A program made the translations under genes and the position numbers. A stretch of DNA of 64,000 nucleotides from Owenia fusiformis (Eukaryota; Annelida; Polychaeta; Sabellida; Oweniidae). The stretch is taken from assembly GCA_903813345.2 (NCBI GenBank), contig CAIIXF020000001.1:42809366-42873365 (forward strand). The letters run 5' to 3'. The notes beneath the pieces were generated by a model. The model worked only from the letters and a program-made list of their open reading frames with translations, did no database searches and had not been told where the DNA came from. This document shows, piece after piece, positions 1 through 9,442 of this stretch (positions are counted from its first letter, which is position 1; each line of letters begins with the position of its first letter).

Positions 1-237
1 TCTAGCCAAACCTTGAATCCCAATATTATGCCGTCTGAGGCAGTAGACGATTCAGACGTTATCGGGTTCTACAAGTTCCATTAATTTGCATCCCATCCAG
101 TGACATCGAAAGTGCCATGGGAAGATGGGGACTGGCAATATGTACATCAATCGTTCCACTTTTCTCTGGTTGTGAACCCATGACATTGGGGGATCTGGGC
201 GATGGGCGCATATGGGCCTGCCCCCTCCCCTATTAAA

Positions 238-360
238 GATCGGGCCAGAAAAAATGTTGGCCCGAAAAATGTTGGCCCCAAAATCTTTTAAGTCCTCAAT
301 AAGTGGACCTCTTGGGGCATTACTGGGCCTTTTTTGGGCCATATTTTTTAATTTAAGTGC
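238..360. repeat. Isolated diverged copy of the GGCC-rich repeat
   Basis: This stretch shares blocks with the array at 860-1725: GGGCCAGAAAAAATGTTGG, a CCTC..GTGG..CC stretch and GGGGCATTACTGGGCC. It stands alone, about 500 bp upstream of the array, and has lost the second half of the unit. Short open frames here come from the repeat and do not look like genes. Confidence 0.6.
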
Positions 361-859
361 AGACGGTTTTGAATCTCAATTGATTGTCAACTTGGTCTTG
401 GACTTGGAGTAACTATTTTAGCTAGATAATGTCACAGTCTCCAATTCTTCCATTTTGAAATCTTGATCTGATTTCAGTGATTTGTCTTGATCTGGTCCGA
501 TTTTCCCCCAAAAATATTTTTGGACAAAATGTGAATTTTATCAATATTTAGATCTGATAAAACAACTCAATAATTGGTTGTCAGAATTACTGGCCATGAG
601 TCCGAACACTTGGGTCTGTGAGTAGCCCAGGATGAAGGTCATAGTAGGACATTTGCGTTTATGTGCATAGTGTACATAGTGTATCTATTGTACATGTACA
701 TGTATATACCAAAGCCTTTATACAGAAACCAAACGAATTTTGGCATTATTTTTCAAAATTTGGCCTAATTGTGCACCTTTCCCTCTGTTTTTTAGAATCG
801 TCCTTTGTGTTTTGTTAAACATAACCTTCTGGCGGTTCCAGGAGGGGGGGCATGGGGCC
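361..859. other. No gene seen
   Basis: AT-rich unique sequence between the isolated repeat copy and the tandem array. It has no long open frame or convincing splice-bounded exon. A short TGTACATGTACATGTA stretch lies near 690-702. Confidence 0.4.
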
Positions 860-1725
860 TAGGATAGGCCCGGAAAAAATGTTGGCCCAAAAATATTGAA
901 GGGCCTCTTTAGTGGGCCTTTTTGGGCATTACTTGACCTTTTTGAGCCATATTTTTTACAATTTCAGGCCAAATTTTCAAAAACGGACTATACATTTTCA
1001 AAATTTTGGCCCGAATTTTGGTTTTAGGGCCCTAAAAATTTTTTCGAGCGGCCCTAGGATGGGCCCAGAAAAAAAATGTTGGGCCAAAAATATTGTATGC
1101 CCTCTTTAGTTGGCCTTTTACTTGACCTTTTTACTTTTCAAAAATTTTGAAAAAACGGGCCATAAATCTTCAAAATTTAGGCCAAAACTTTGGTTCTAGG
1201 GCCCTAAAAGGTTTTCCACGCGGCCACAGGATGGGCCCAGAAAAAAATGTTGGCCAAAAAATATTGTAGGGCCTCTTTAGTGGGCCACTTTGGGCATTAA
1301 TTGACCTTTTTGGGCTTTATTTTTTTCAATTTAAGGCCAAATTTTCTAAAAACGGGCCATAAATTTTTAGAATTTTCGCCCTAATTTTGGTTTTAGGGCC
1401 CTAAAAATTTTACGCGCGGCCCTAGGATGGGCCTAGTAAAAAATGGTGGGCCAAAAATATTGTATGGCCTCTTTAGTTGGCCTTTACTTGACGTTTTTAC
1501 TTGACCTTTTTAGGCCTTATTTTTTCAATTTTAGGCCAAATTTTCGAAAAACAGGCCATAAATTGGTTCTAGAGAGCCCTAGAAGGTCTTCCGGGCCCAG
1601 AAAAAATGTTGGCCCAAAAATATTGTAGGGCCTCTTAAGTGGGCCTTTTTGGGCATTACTTGGACCTTTTTGGGCTTTATTTATTCAATGTTAGGCCAAA
1701 TTTTCATAAAAGTGACATAGGTTTT
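860..1725. repeat. Dimeric GGCC-rich tandem array
   Basis: The marker GGGCCCAG (or close variants), followed by an A-run and ATGTTGG, occurs near 866, 1061, 1233, 1429 and 1593. The spacings are about 195, 172, 196 and 164 bp, so long and short units alternate and the real repeat is a dimer of about 360-367 bp. Long units carry a TTTTTGGGCATTACTTGACC block. Short units have lost part of it and read TTGGCCTTTTACTTGACC. The unit is built from many GGCC/GGGCC words in AT-rich spacers. I see no coding potential. Confidence 0.8.
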
Positions 1726-1782
1726 TCCGCGGGTATTTTTTCCTGACTCGAAGTGTGCTCTTTTTGGTCAACTGGCAAAAGT

Positions 1783-2019
1783 GTATACCTCAACTGTAAA
1801 CCTTGAAAGTATTGTTGACCTCGACCTCCAGTACTTTGAAGGTTTACAGTATCGGTATACATTTTTGCAAGTTGACCTCAAGAGAGGTCTACAATTGTAT
1901 ACCTTTGAACGCTACTTAGTCCTGTTGACCTCCACTTTTGAAAAAATAGTAATTTCAAGATTTACAGTATCGGTATACAATTTTTCCATTTGCCCTCAAG
2001 AGAGGTTTACGATTGTATA
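1783..2019. repeat. Inverted plus direct repeat cluster
   Basis: Arms at 1783-1811 and 1832-1860 are inverted repeats of each other with a few mismatches (outer ends GTATACC and GGTATAC). The stretch 1843-1901 recurs as a direct copy at 1961-2019, offset 118 bp, sharing TTTACAGTATCGGTATACA, CCTCAAGAGAGGT and ATTGTATA. This looks like a decayed mobile-element relic. No protein is evident. Confidence 0.65.
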
Positions 2020-3630
2020 ATGTATCTTTAACTGAGACAGAATTTTCACTACCCTGCGCGTAGAGTTAATGAAGACAAGCCTCACTTTCAGGAAGCGAAG
2101 TCTAACGAATACAAAGGGTAACTTTTCATACACCGAGACTGTACTAATGCAGCTTGATTTCTGAAATTGAAAGCAACATAACAGAGAAATAGTAAATACC
2201 TCCAGGGGCCTTTCTTAGAACTAGAGGCACGGGTGAATCATAGAATATGAACACAGGGTCCAATCCACATTCCACGATGTACATGAAGATGAGTAGGAGG
2301 CAAATCTATTTTTTATAAATTCTTTCCAAGAAATGCCAGAATGGGTATTTGTTCTTCACAGATGTTTAAAGTACTGTCGTTTTATTTACTCAATTTGAGC
2401 ACCTTTTATGTTTTGTAAATCATATCACTCCTTCGGCGATATCGTACATCGGACAAACTCGTGGATTCAATTTCGTTGCAATCATTCAGGTAATGACAAC
2501 ATCCTTCTTCAAAGAACTTCATTTAGGCTTAAATTTAGAAAGAAAAGAAGTGAAATACCATTAGACCAAGGATGGCTTTTGCAAATAAATGTAAAGATGT
2601 CCCTTTATTTACAGTTTATGTCAGAAAAAGAAGTCAAGAAAATCTACTTTATACGTTTCCTCTAAAAATAAGATAATAACGTTTTCAAGCCCTATTCAAA
2701 TATAAATTTCTTGTGGCCTTTTGTTTATCAGTAAAAACAACACCCCCGCAATGCAATTAAATCTTGGCACAACCTGGGCCGCATATTTGTGGTTTTTAGA
2801 TAAAAAGGCTTTGGAGTAATTTACTGCTGCGTGATTTATATTTCAGCGTGACACTGGAGTTAATGTTCCATTTCCTGAATTCACGGAATTTCACATTTAC
2901 GAATGCTTTAAATGGTAAATTTATTCCGCGTGTAAAAAGTCCACTTTACATTTGACAAAAGTGTATTTCTCTGTGTGATTTTAACTTGAAGAGAATAAAT
3001 TCAAATTATATTGGTGAAAGGAACAAATGTCACTGCAAATGTATACCATGTCCTCAGTCCTGATTACTTTGGAGTTGGAAAGAAATGTTTCAGATAGAAC
3101 AGGTAAAAGGCATGTCAGCCATCTCTCAATAAACCATGACAAATAAAGCATAAATTAACTTTCACACGACGTACCGAATGGAGAGCCCCTTGCCTCAATT
3201 GTAAAATTCTACGACCCTCTCTTCATTCCGCTCAGTACTACATGCATACTAAAATAACAAAGTTGATAAGAAAAATGGTAGTTGAGCAAGACCAGGGGAT
3301 TTCTTTTAATTGTAACGAACAAAAAATAATATAATTCGTAAAGCTGTATACGACTGAATATTCGATGAGTTATATGCCGTGCCTTGATAATTGCCCGCAA
3401 ATTATTTGAAGTGAAATTATTTCATTATTTGTTTGATATGTCATTGGCGCAATTATCACTCAAATTGTGCCTCATTATCTATGCGTGGTTTAATTTTGGG
3501 ATGATTACCCTCAACTACGTCTTACTTTCAAAGAGAAATATGTTAGAACACGTGCTTTCACTTTTTTTGTTTGTACACTTAGTCAACTAATGTGTAATCG
3601 CTTTGCGTTTTTGAGAAGTTTCTTTAACCT
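2020..3630. other. No gene seen
   Basis: AT-rich sequence without a recognisable protein, RNA gene or strong repeat. Open frames are under 90 codons and of random composition. Confidence 0.4.
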
Positions 3631-3719
3631 AATTTTGCCCATCTTCGTTCACTCGGCTCCCGTCGGTCGGTCTGCGATGAACGCAGTGAAGACCGAGCGT
3701 GCGAAGATGAATTTTGCCC
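3631..3719. repeat. Small foldback flanked by 10-bp direct repeats
   Basis: AATTTTGCCC occurs at 3631-3640 and again at 3710-3719. Between them the sequence folds back: 3640-3656 (CATCTTCGTTCACTCGG) pairs with 3693-3709 (CCGAGCGTGCGAAGATG) with few mismatches. The loop contains GTCGGTCGGTC. The direct repeats look like a target-site duplication around an insertion of about 69 bp. Confidence 0.6.
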
Positions 3720-4787
3720 AAAATCATGGTTATATGCCCGTTGTATGATAATTCAGGTGACAATATTTACCAACATATAGTTGAATGAAGTGTTTGTATT
3801 ATAATCACTTTAATGTTTCTATTATATTGTATGTTTAACACTCTCCTTATCACCAGAGTGTTTGTGTATAGAATCCCTCTGTAGAGAGAGAAATCGGTTG
3901 CCTAGTGATTATCCGTATGGTGACATACGACAAGATAGCCAAACATGCGATGAAGAAGAGCGTTATCGCAGATTCAATCCTTTCTGCACACTTTTGGTGT
4001 AGTCATGGAAACATGATAGTTTGACACCTTATTTTGTCAAATGGCAAGAGTATCGTTTCAAACGTCTGTTGTAGACAAATAAATACTGAAATCCAATAAA
4101 AACTATGATTTTTTACACTGATAAAACTCCTACAACTGACTACGAGACTTGGTTGGACCTCGACGGTTGCATCCTTTATTCCGAAAAGGCTTCATTTACC
4201 TTTCAATACAGGGATGCGACGGTTGTTCAAAGAAATCGTCGAACAAACAACAAACAACAAGCAAACAAACCAACCGTATGTGTTTATAAATTGAATGGAC
4301 GTGTAATCATCTTAAAAGAACTCAAAAAACAAAACAAAAGCGTAATACTGTTTCAAAATGTTGAAGAACGTTACAGATAAATGTTAAATCACTGAAAATG
4401 AGCAATACATGACTTTTTTTCTCCTTCAGGAGAAAGTTGAGAGTTGTTTGTAACTCGGCATGTATAACTTAACCATTTCATAACCTTGCAAACAACTATA
4501 AACAAACAAGCGTATGATAAGTTGGTCTTAAGGCCAAGATGACCTTGACACGAATACCAGTATTTTGTTGTTTCATGGTAATCCCACAAACAAAGGCAGG
4601 CTAAGTGTTTTCGTCCTACGCATGTCACATTATCAGATATGAACAGATTATTTTACAAAATCACGAGAAACTTTCAACATATTGTGAAACTATGTGCAAT
4701 CCTAGTCATTAGTATCAGATCATCACATCTCACTCCATCGTGATATCACAGCCTCCTATAAGTTTCCTTCTTTACAAGGCAGAGATG

Positions 4788-4843
4788 GTCTGAGTTATCC
4801 CGTGCCAGGATTATACAGTCCTGGCACGGGATAACGTCTGAGT
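4788..4843. repeat. 40-bp perfect hairpin insertion with 8-bp direct repeats
   Basis: A perfect 17-bp stem, GTTATCCCGTGCCAGGA at 4794-4810 and its complement at 4819-4835, closes an 8-nt loop (TTATACAG). GTCTGAGT occurs immediately before (4788-4795) and after (4836-4843) the hairpin. Read as an insertion, the element is only 40 bp (4796-4835). It is too short to encode anything. No T-run follows it, so it is not a simple RNA polymerase III or bacterial-type terminator. Confidence 0.75.
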
Positions 4844-6292
4844 ATCAGAATGATCTCCCTCCGTGTTTTATATGTGTAATACTATATTTATTGGATTACA
4901 TTAATAGCTATCAACTAATACAAAATGCTTTCCATACACATTGTTTAATGTTATCACTGGTAAAAAAGGGGGGGGGTGCAGCATTGGTCTCTGAATCTAT
5001 TCATTCCCGACCCTGTGTACTATTGTTTTTACTCAATATTTTAATTTTTTGGCACATATGCTTATGATACATTGCCAGAGTTGACGGTCATGTCCTTAAA
5101 TACTAAACGAAAACATTTGTAATTGATAACTGGTTGGCCTTACCAGATTTGAGCTTGGTATCAAAACTAAAGAACTTAGTATTTGAGATATAAGAATTCT
5201 TCAACAGACTATTAACATACAGTATTCACAGATATTCTAAATCTGGCTCACTAGACCGGAGTTATGGACTTCTTTTTGTTAGGTTTTTAAAAGGTATACA
5301 AAATGAAATTCTGTATCCGAAATGACAAACACTCGTTCACTTTAGTCTTGCCCCCCCCCCCCCCTATCTACTTTACATCAGTGAGTGAGGCCCTTCCATC
5401 CCAGACTACATCATTTTTATTCACACTTGGGGTTAGTCTTACAATTGTCTATTATTTAGTGATATATGCCATTCCTACCGGATAATACCACCTGTTTAAC
5501 TTTACCTGTGGTTTTAGAGGCGGATGATGAGAATATTAGGCCATACTGAATATTGTTTACTTCGTGAATCTGGTTAACCATTGTGTACTACATATCAGCT
5601 GATCGGTTTACAAACATATGGGCAACATAAAAACAAGCCATGAAATTCCAATGGCCATTAGACTAAATCATTTACGATTTAAAAAATAGAGAAATTATTA
5701 TGTACTTGGGAAATGTACACGAGTTTTATGCATCTAACACGAATGTTGTCAATGTATTTCATTTTCAGAACAAAGGGAATGGGACTCAATGATATGCCTA
5801 GGTATGGATTTAAACAGACTGGGAATTGTAAGTTGTTTGATGGGGTAAGATGTTCTAAATTGTAAATCCTTTTGTTACTAGGAATTTTATTTTAAGTTTA
5901 ACTGACTTTTACTGTGAAATACTTTTTGTGACAAGTACTGCTTATAAAAAAACATTAAATAAAATTCAATAAAAAATTTATATCAAAAAGTTATCACTAC
6001 AAGCTGTAAAAGGTCGATTCCAAGTGTTCTTTTCAAAGGATAAAATGTTTCTTGGACGGGGAAGTAAAATTTGGACCATATGTTGTTTACCATGATCATA
6101 TGATTACAGGGCATTATAATGCCAAGAACTTAGGGCTGTTGTGGTTAATACCAGGATGAGTCATCGCTATTAATTACTCCCTCAGACAGAAACTGCAACT
6201 AAACATCACATTTTGTTTTCATTTTGGCAACCTTTCAAAACACATGACTTCTAAAAAAACACGACTCTTGAGGGCTTGTTTAATATTTAATT
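4844..6292. other. No gene seen; downstream flank of jun
   Basis: AT-rich sequence with a C-run at about 5349-5363 and several A-rich tracts near 5945-5985. No exon or recognisable repeat was supported. The part near 6.0-6.3 kb lies downstream of the proposed jun polyadenylation site. Confidence 0.4.
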
Positions 6293-6298
6293 TTTATT
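6293..6298 (-). terminator. Candidate polyadenylation signal of jun
   Basis: TTTATT on the plus strand is AATAAA on the jun strand, about 550 nt beyond the stop codon. Other AT-rich hexamers occur nearby, so the exact site used is uncertain. Confidence 0.4.
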
Positions 6299-6340
6299 AT
6301 TTTTTAAGTATTTTTGTATTTTGCAATACTTTTCTGGAAA

Positions 6341-6355
6341 TGTAAATAAATATAA
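6341..6355 (-). promoter_or_regulatory. AU-rich element in jun 3' UTR
   Basis: Read on the jun strand this is TATATTTATTTACA, with overlapping AUUUA pentamers. It lies just upstream of the candidate polyadenylation signal. AU-rich elements are a known destabilising feature of immediate-early mRNAs such as jun and fos. That it acts here is inference. Confidence 0.45.
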
Positions 6356-6848
6356 CATAAATTTTGATTTTCAAGCATTTTTCTGTTCATGAAATTTTAT
6401 GAGTACAAAACTTGGCCAAGTATGAAAATTCACTTTTCTGTAAAAAATGAGCATTGAATATGAAAATTATCTAACAATTACTTGTTAAATGAACTACTAT
6501 TGTCTTGGTACAGTTAAAGCATGCTTTTCACAGTACAATACTTAACACCATGATATATAATTGTAGAATAGAAAACAATACACAATTATTTACAGACTCT
6601 CAGCCGATCCACAGCTGAGTTTATGTACAAATATAATACACACTAGAACTACACTGATAATCAGGCACTCATGCAAATTTTGATATAACTTTGCATTAAC
6701 AGTTATAAAACAATTGAAAGGAGTCTACAAATATTTTAGAATTGTTATTGCCTGTAATTTCAACACCTATTATTTAATTGCATTAGTGTCTATCTTTGGA
6801 TGATTCTTGATAGTCATTCATTGGCATTATGTTTGTGCATCACGATGA

Positions 6849-7754
6849 TTATACCAAGTTAGAATCAGTTGTGAGCATAACTTGACACCCACTGTTCACA
6901 TGGTCCATGATTTGTTTTTTAAGTTGCATCACTTGGTCTCTGAGGCTAGAGGCTGTCTGTGTTAGATCATTATTGTGTCCTTTTAAATCATTAACGCGTT
7001 CTTCAAGGCGAGAAATTTTTTCTAACTTCCTTGTACGACATTTTCTGGCAGCAACCCTATTTCTCGCCCGTTTACGCTCGAGTTTCATGACCTCCTGGGT
7101 GCCCATATCAAGAGGGCTGAGGGGAGGGGTACTACCCATACAAGGTACTGTCTGTGGTTCCTCTTTGACTGTAGAAACGCAATCATTCGCAGGGCCACGG
7201 ATTACACTGTTCAATTGATGAGTATTAACTGTTGTTGGTATATGGCTGCTGCTAGATGTTTTATTGTCCATAATAACGGATGGATGAGGCACTGACATAA
7301 CGGTCAGGGGGACAAGGCTGGTCGTGCTTAAGCTAGTTGCACTATCGCCATTGATTGTAGACATGGCTGAGCTTATGCTGCTCGTCATAGTGTTTTGAGT
7401 GAAGCTGTCCATACTCTCCGTGTTGTGATGTAATTTAGCGAGTGCATCAACGAATCCTCTGGCATATGCCTCTTGTTCCTCCGTCACAGACTTGGGGCAG
7501 ATGAACTGCGTTGGGGTGGGGGTCGTGGTGATCATTCCATTTGACTGGATAATCATTTTTTCCAGTTCAGGCGAAGCAAGTTTCAGCATATTCAAGTCAG
7601 GCGATGCCAATAATGCAGTAAACTTTTGCATTTTGCTGCTAGGACCGCCAAAATCCAATGTCATTTTTCTTTTCAACATTTTAGTGTCTTTAGCACTGTT
7701 TGTATTTTCATACAGTGAAGTTTCCATGTTGTAATCTGTATTGAAATTGTTCAT
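6849..7754 (-). CDS. jun: Jun transcription factor (AP-1 subunit), intronless
   Basis: A single 301-residue frame encodes a complete Jun protein. This is a nuclear bZIP factor that pairs with itself or Fos/ATF to bind AP-1 (TGACTCA) and CRE sites. The N-terminal JNK-docking delta region is at about residues 25-48 ([11 protein letters not shown]). JNK target sites follow in order: S51 (ASPD), S61 (LASPEL), then T78 and T80 (TTTPTPTQF). A sumoylation-type motif VKEEP is at 196-200, and the GSK3/FBW7-type TPPLSP is at 209-214. The basic region is about 224-246. The zipper leucines are L250, L257, L264, L271 and L278, and the family-typical HVNSGC is at 285-290. The absence of introns is typical of jun genes. 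One oddity is R237 (AARKCR), where mammalian Jun has Ser (AASKCR). The start is the first in-frame Met of a complete family-length protein. Confidence 0.98.
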   Translation of the reverse strand: MNNFNTDYNMETSLYENTNSAKDTKMLKRKMTLDFGGPSSKMQKFTALLASPDLNMLKLASPELEKMIIQSNGMITTTPTPTQFICPKSVTEEQEAYARGFVDALAKLHHNTESMDSFTQNTMTSSISSAMSTINGDSATSLSTTSLVPLTVMSVPHPSVIMDNKTSSSSHIPTTVNTHQLNSVIRGPANDCVSTVKEEPQTVPCMGSTPPLSPLDMGTQEVMKLERKRARNRVAARKCRTRKLEKISRLEERVNDLKGHNNDLTQTASSLRDQVMQLKKQIMDHVNSGCQVMLTTDSNLV

Positions 7755-7823
7755 GAATCAGCTTATGTCTTTTTGTGACTAATTCTCACTATTTATACGT
7801 TGTAAATACGTCCACTTACTACC

Positions 7824-7830
7824 TGACTCA
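7824..7830. promoter_or_regulatory. AP-1 site (TRE) in jun leader
   Basis: A perfect TGACTCA, about 70 bp upstream of the jun start codon and within the inferred 5' UTR. A second perfect TGACTCA lies at 7936-7942, close to the inferred transcription start. Autoregulation by AP-1 is established for mammalian JUN; use of these two copies is inferred. Confidence 0.55.
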
Positions 7831-7935
7831 CAGTCCTGTGGCTACTGATAGATTCGTGATCTTAAACGACTTTTAAGATGAGTTTTTCGTAAATTTTTCG
7901 TACGTCTCTTTCGCTGTTCTTTTTCAAACAAGTTA

Positions 7936-7942
7936 TGACTCA
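7936..7942. promoter_or_regulatory. AP-1 site (TRE) near jun transcription start
   Basis: A perfect TGACTCA, 20 bp downstream of the TATA-like box on the jun strand, so it overlaps the inferred start of transcription (about 7935). Confidence 0.5.
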
Positions 7943-7961
7943 GATCCTGTTTTCGACTCTA

Positions 7962-8025
7962 CCTTTATACTTGACTAATACTTCTAAAAATAGAAACTAT
8001 CGTCACTTTCTGTGAGTTTGATTGG
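7962..8025 (-). promoter_or_regulatory. jun core promoter: TATA, MEF2, TRE-like and CCAAT
   Basis: On the jun strand a TATA box (TATAAAGG) lies at 7962-7969, which predicts a start near 7935. Reading upstream, a perfect MEF2 site CTAAAAATAG is at 7984-7993 (about -50 to -59). A TRE-like TGACGATA is at 7998-8005 (about -63 to -70). A CCAAT box is at 8021-8025 (about -86 to -90). From memory, mammalian JUN carries MEF2, jun1-TRE and CCAAT elements in the same order at nearly the same distances. The start site is inferred from the TATA box and not seen directly. Confidence 0.7.
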
Positions 8026-8046
8026 ATATTGATGATATCATTGTGT

Positions 8047-8052
8047 CACGTG
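8047..8052. promoter_or_regulatory. E-box CACGTG upstream of jun
   Basis: CACGTG within TGTCACGTGG, between the CCAAT box and the CRE. More CACGTG copies occur upstream, including GTCACGTGAC at about 8588-8597. Confidence 0.4.
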
Positions 8053-8102
8053 GTACAATTGATTGACAGGTTAATTGAATTATGTTGCATTCTGGGATTA
8101 CA

Positions 8103-8197
8103 ACTTCCGCTACGTCAAATGACGTCAGTTCAATATTCTAGAACGAATACCGCCTTTTTTACCATATAAGGTAATACGGAAGAAGACGGGGATTCCC
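8103..8197. promoter_or_regulatory. jun upstream enhancer: ETS, CRE, HSE-like, CArG/ETS, kappa-B
   Basis: Within 95 bp there is a CGGAAGT ETS site (minus strand, about 8103-8109), a perfect palindromic CRE TGACGTCA (8120-8127), and an HSF-type TTCTAGAA (8136-8143). These are followed by a perfect CArG box CCATATAAGG (8162-8171), an ETS core CGGAAG 5 bp away (8177-8182), and a perfect kappa-B site GGGGATTCCC (8188-8197). A CArG box beside an ETS core is the layout of serum response elements bound by SRF and ternary complex factors. The CRE falls near -190 from the inferred start, where mammalian JUN has its distal jun2 TRE. Binding is inferred from motifs only. Confidence 0.65.
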
Positions 8198-8619
8198 TTC
8201 TTTGAAAGGATGGTGAATTCCCCGGGTACGAGACGTGGAACGTCGTCAAGAGTCGAGAGATGGAAGTTCCAACTCCCGGGTGATGGAAGCCCTCACCCTA
8301 GTTACCAACTCAAAGTTTCTGGACTGTCACATTGGTTTTGTTGCCCTTTTTTGCCCCAGTAAGCGTATGAAGAAAAACAAACTAAAATGAAATGTAACTT
8401 GTGCTGAGAATCTCAGTTTTTCCGGAACTTCCCTAAAATGAAGAACATCTACAGCTTTTACATTGGCCTATGTAGGGTCTTAGAGTATCAAAATGACCAA
8501 TTAGTTTTCAATTCTTATTTCTATTGATATTTCGCTGGATTTTATCGTCAACGGGTATTTCCAATACATAGCGCGCGTGTCTGTATGTCACGTGACTGAT
8601 GTACACATTTACCACTAGA
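8198..8619. other. Unique jun upstream sequence
   Basis: A CpG-bearing stretch (8210-8290) with CCCGGG twice and GACGTGGAACGTCGTC is followed by AT-rich sequence. A perfect USF/TFEB-type GTCACGTGAC lies at about 8588-8597. No gene was seen. Confidence 0.4.
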
Positions 8620-9019
8620 GGCAATCTGCGCGAGATTCCATTTTTTGATTCGGTTTTTGGCGCATGCGTATTAAATCAAGCAGTTTAATTGGTTTAAATT
8701 ATTATAACGCATGCGCAATGAGTAACTTAATAAGAACATTTAATTTGAGATAGATGTCACTTACGTTCATTATTTCACAGCAGTCCTTACCCATAATACA
8801 CCTTATTTTGCGGGTATATTTTTGTTTCGTGTCAAAACAAAACATTTACACCAAAAACAAATGTAATGATATAATATCAACCTGTCCCGGATTTGTAGAC
8901 GTTTGTTGTACAAACTTAAACCGAACCGATGACAGAAAAGCACTTTGAATCATGGGAGTGACGTACTTCCCTTAAAGAAAAACCGAACCAAGTAAAAACC
9001 GAACCTCGCGCAGATTGCC
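8620..9019. mobile_element. 400-bp TIR element carrying NRF1-type palindromes
   Basis: Perfect 15-bp terminal inverted repeats are GGCAATCTGCGCGAG at 8620-8634 and its complement at 9005-9019. Subterminal GGTTTTT and AAAAACC blocks are also inverted. Inside, GGCGCATGCG (8659-8668) and CGCATGCGC (8708-8716) match the NRF1 palindrome core. No transposase frame is present, so this is a non-autonomous (MITE-like) element. A clean target-site duplication was not identified. Confidence 0.65.
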
Positions 9020-9442
9020 CCGACTCACATTTACAGAATTTTAAAATTACATTTGTAATTCAGTGCAGCATTTCGTGCATATAAAGGATAGTATATAATA
9101 TTTGCATAGCATGGTATGTTACATTTATTTCATTTTGATTGGTTTAATAGTTATTTGTATCAGTTTAATGATAGATATTCTCGCAACTCATGCAATGATA
9201 TCAAAATTCTCTATTATCGCCCACAAGAAATTCAAATAAAAACATAAAATAGTAAAAGTCGAATTTCTACATAGAGTCCATTTCATTGTTTAACTGCGTC
9301 AGTAAAAGCTAAAAATTAAGAAATCAAAATATCATTTTGCAATAATATATGGAAAAATATATTCCTCTTGTACATGATTGACATTTGTATATCTTGGATT
9401 GCTTCTAGTTTGGCTTATAAAGTGTATGGCCTCTTATATTTG
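9020..9442. other. No gene seen
   Basis: AT-rich sequence between two inverted-repeat elements. I see no exon, RNA gene or strong motif. Confidence 0.4.

Noticed and set aside
2408-2665. 85-codon plus-strand frame
   Set aside because: No family similarity and no splice or promoter context. Its length is within chance for this composition.
4794-4835. Rho-independent-type terminator or microRNA precursor
   Set aside because: No T-run follows, and the stem is too short and perfect for a typical animal microRNA precursor. The flanking direct repeats favour an insertion.
5303-5485. Frame with a Pro run
   Set aside because: The proline stretch comes from a C homopolymer, and the rest is random.
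6907-7734. Plus-strand open frames of 80-103 codons opposite jun
   Set aside because: They lie wholly within the jun coding exon on the other strand and have no homology or start context of their own.
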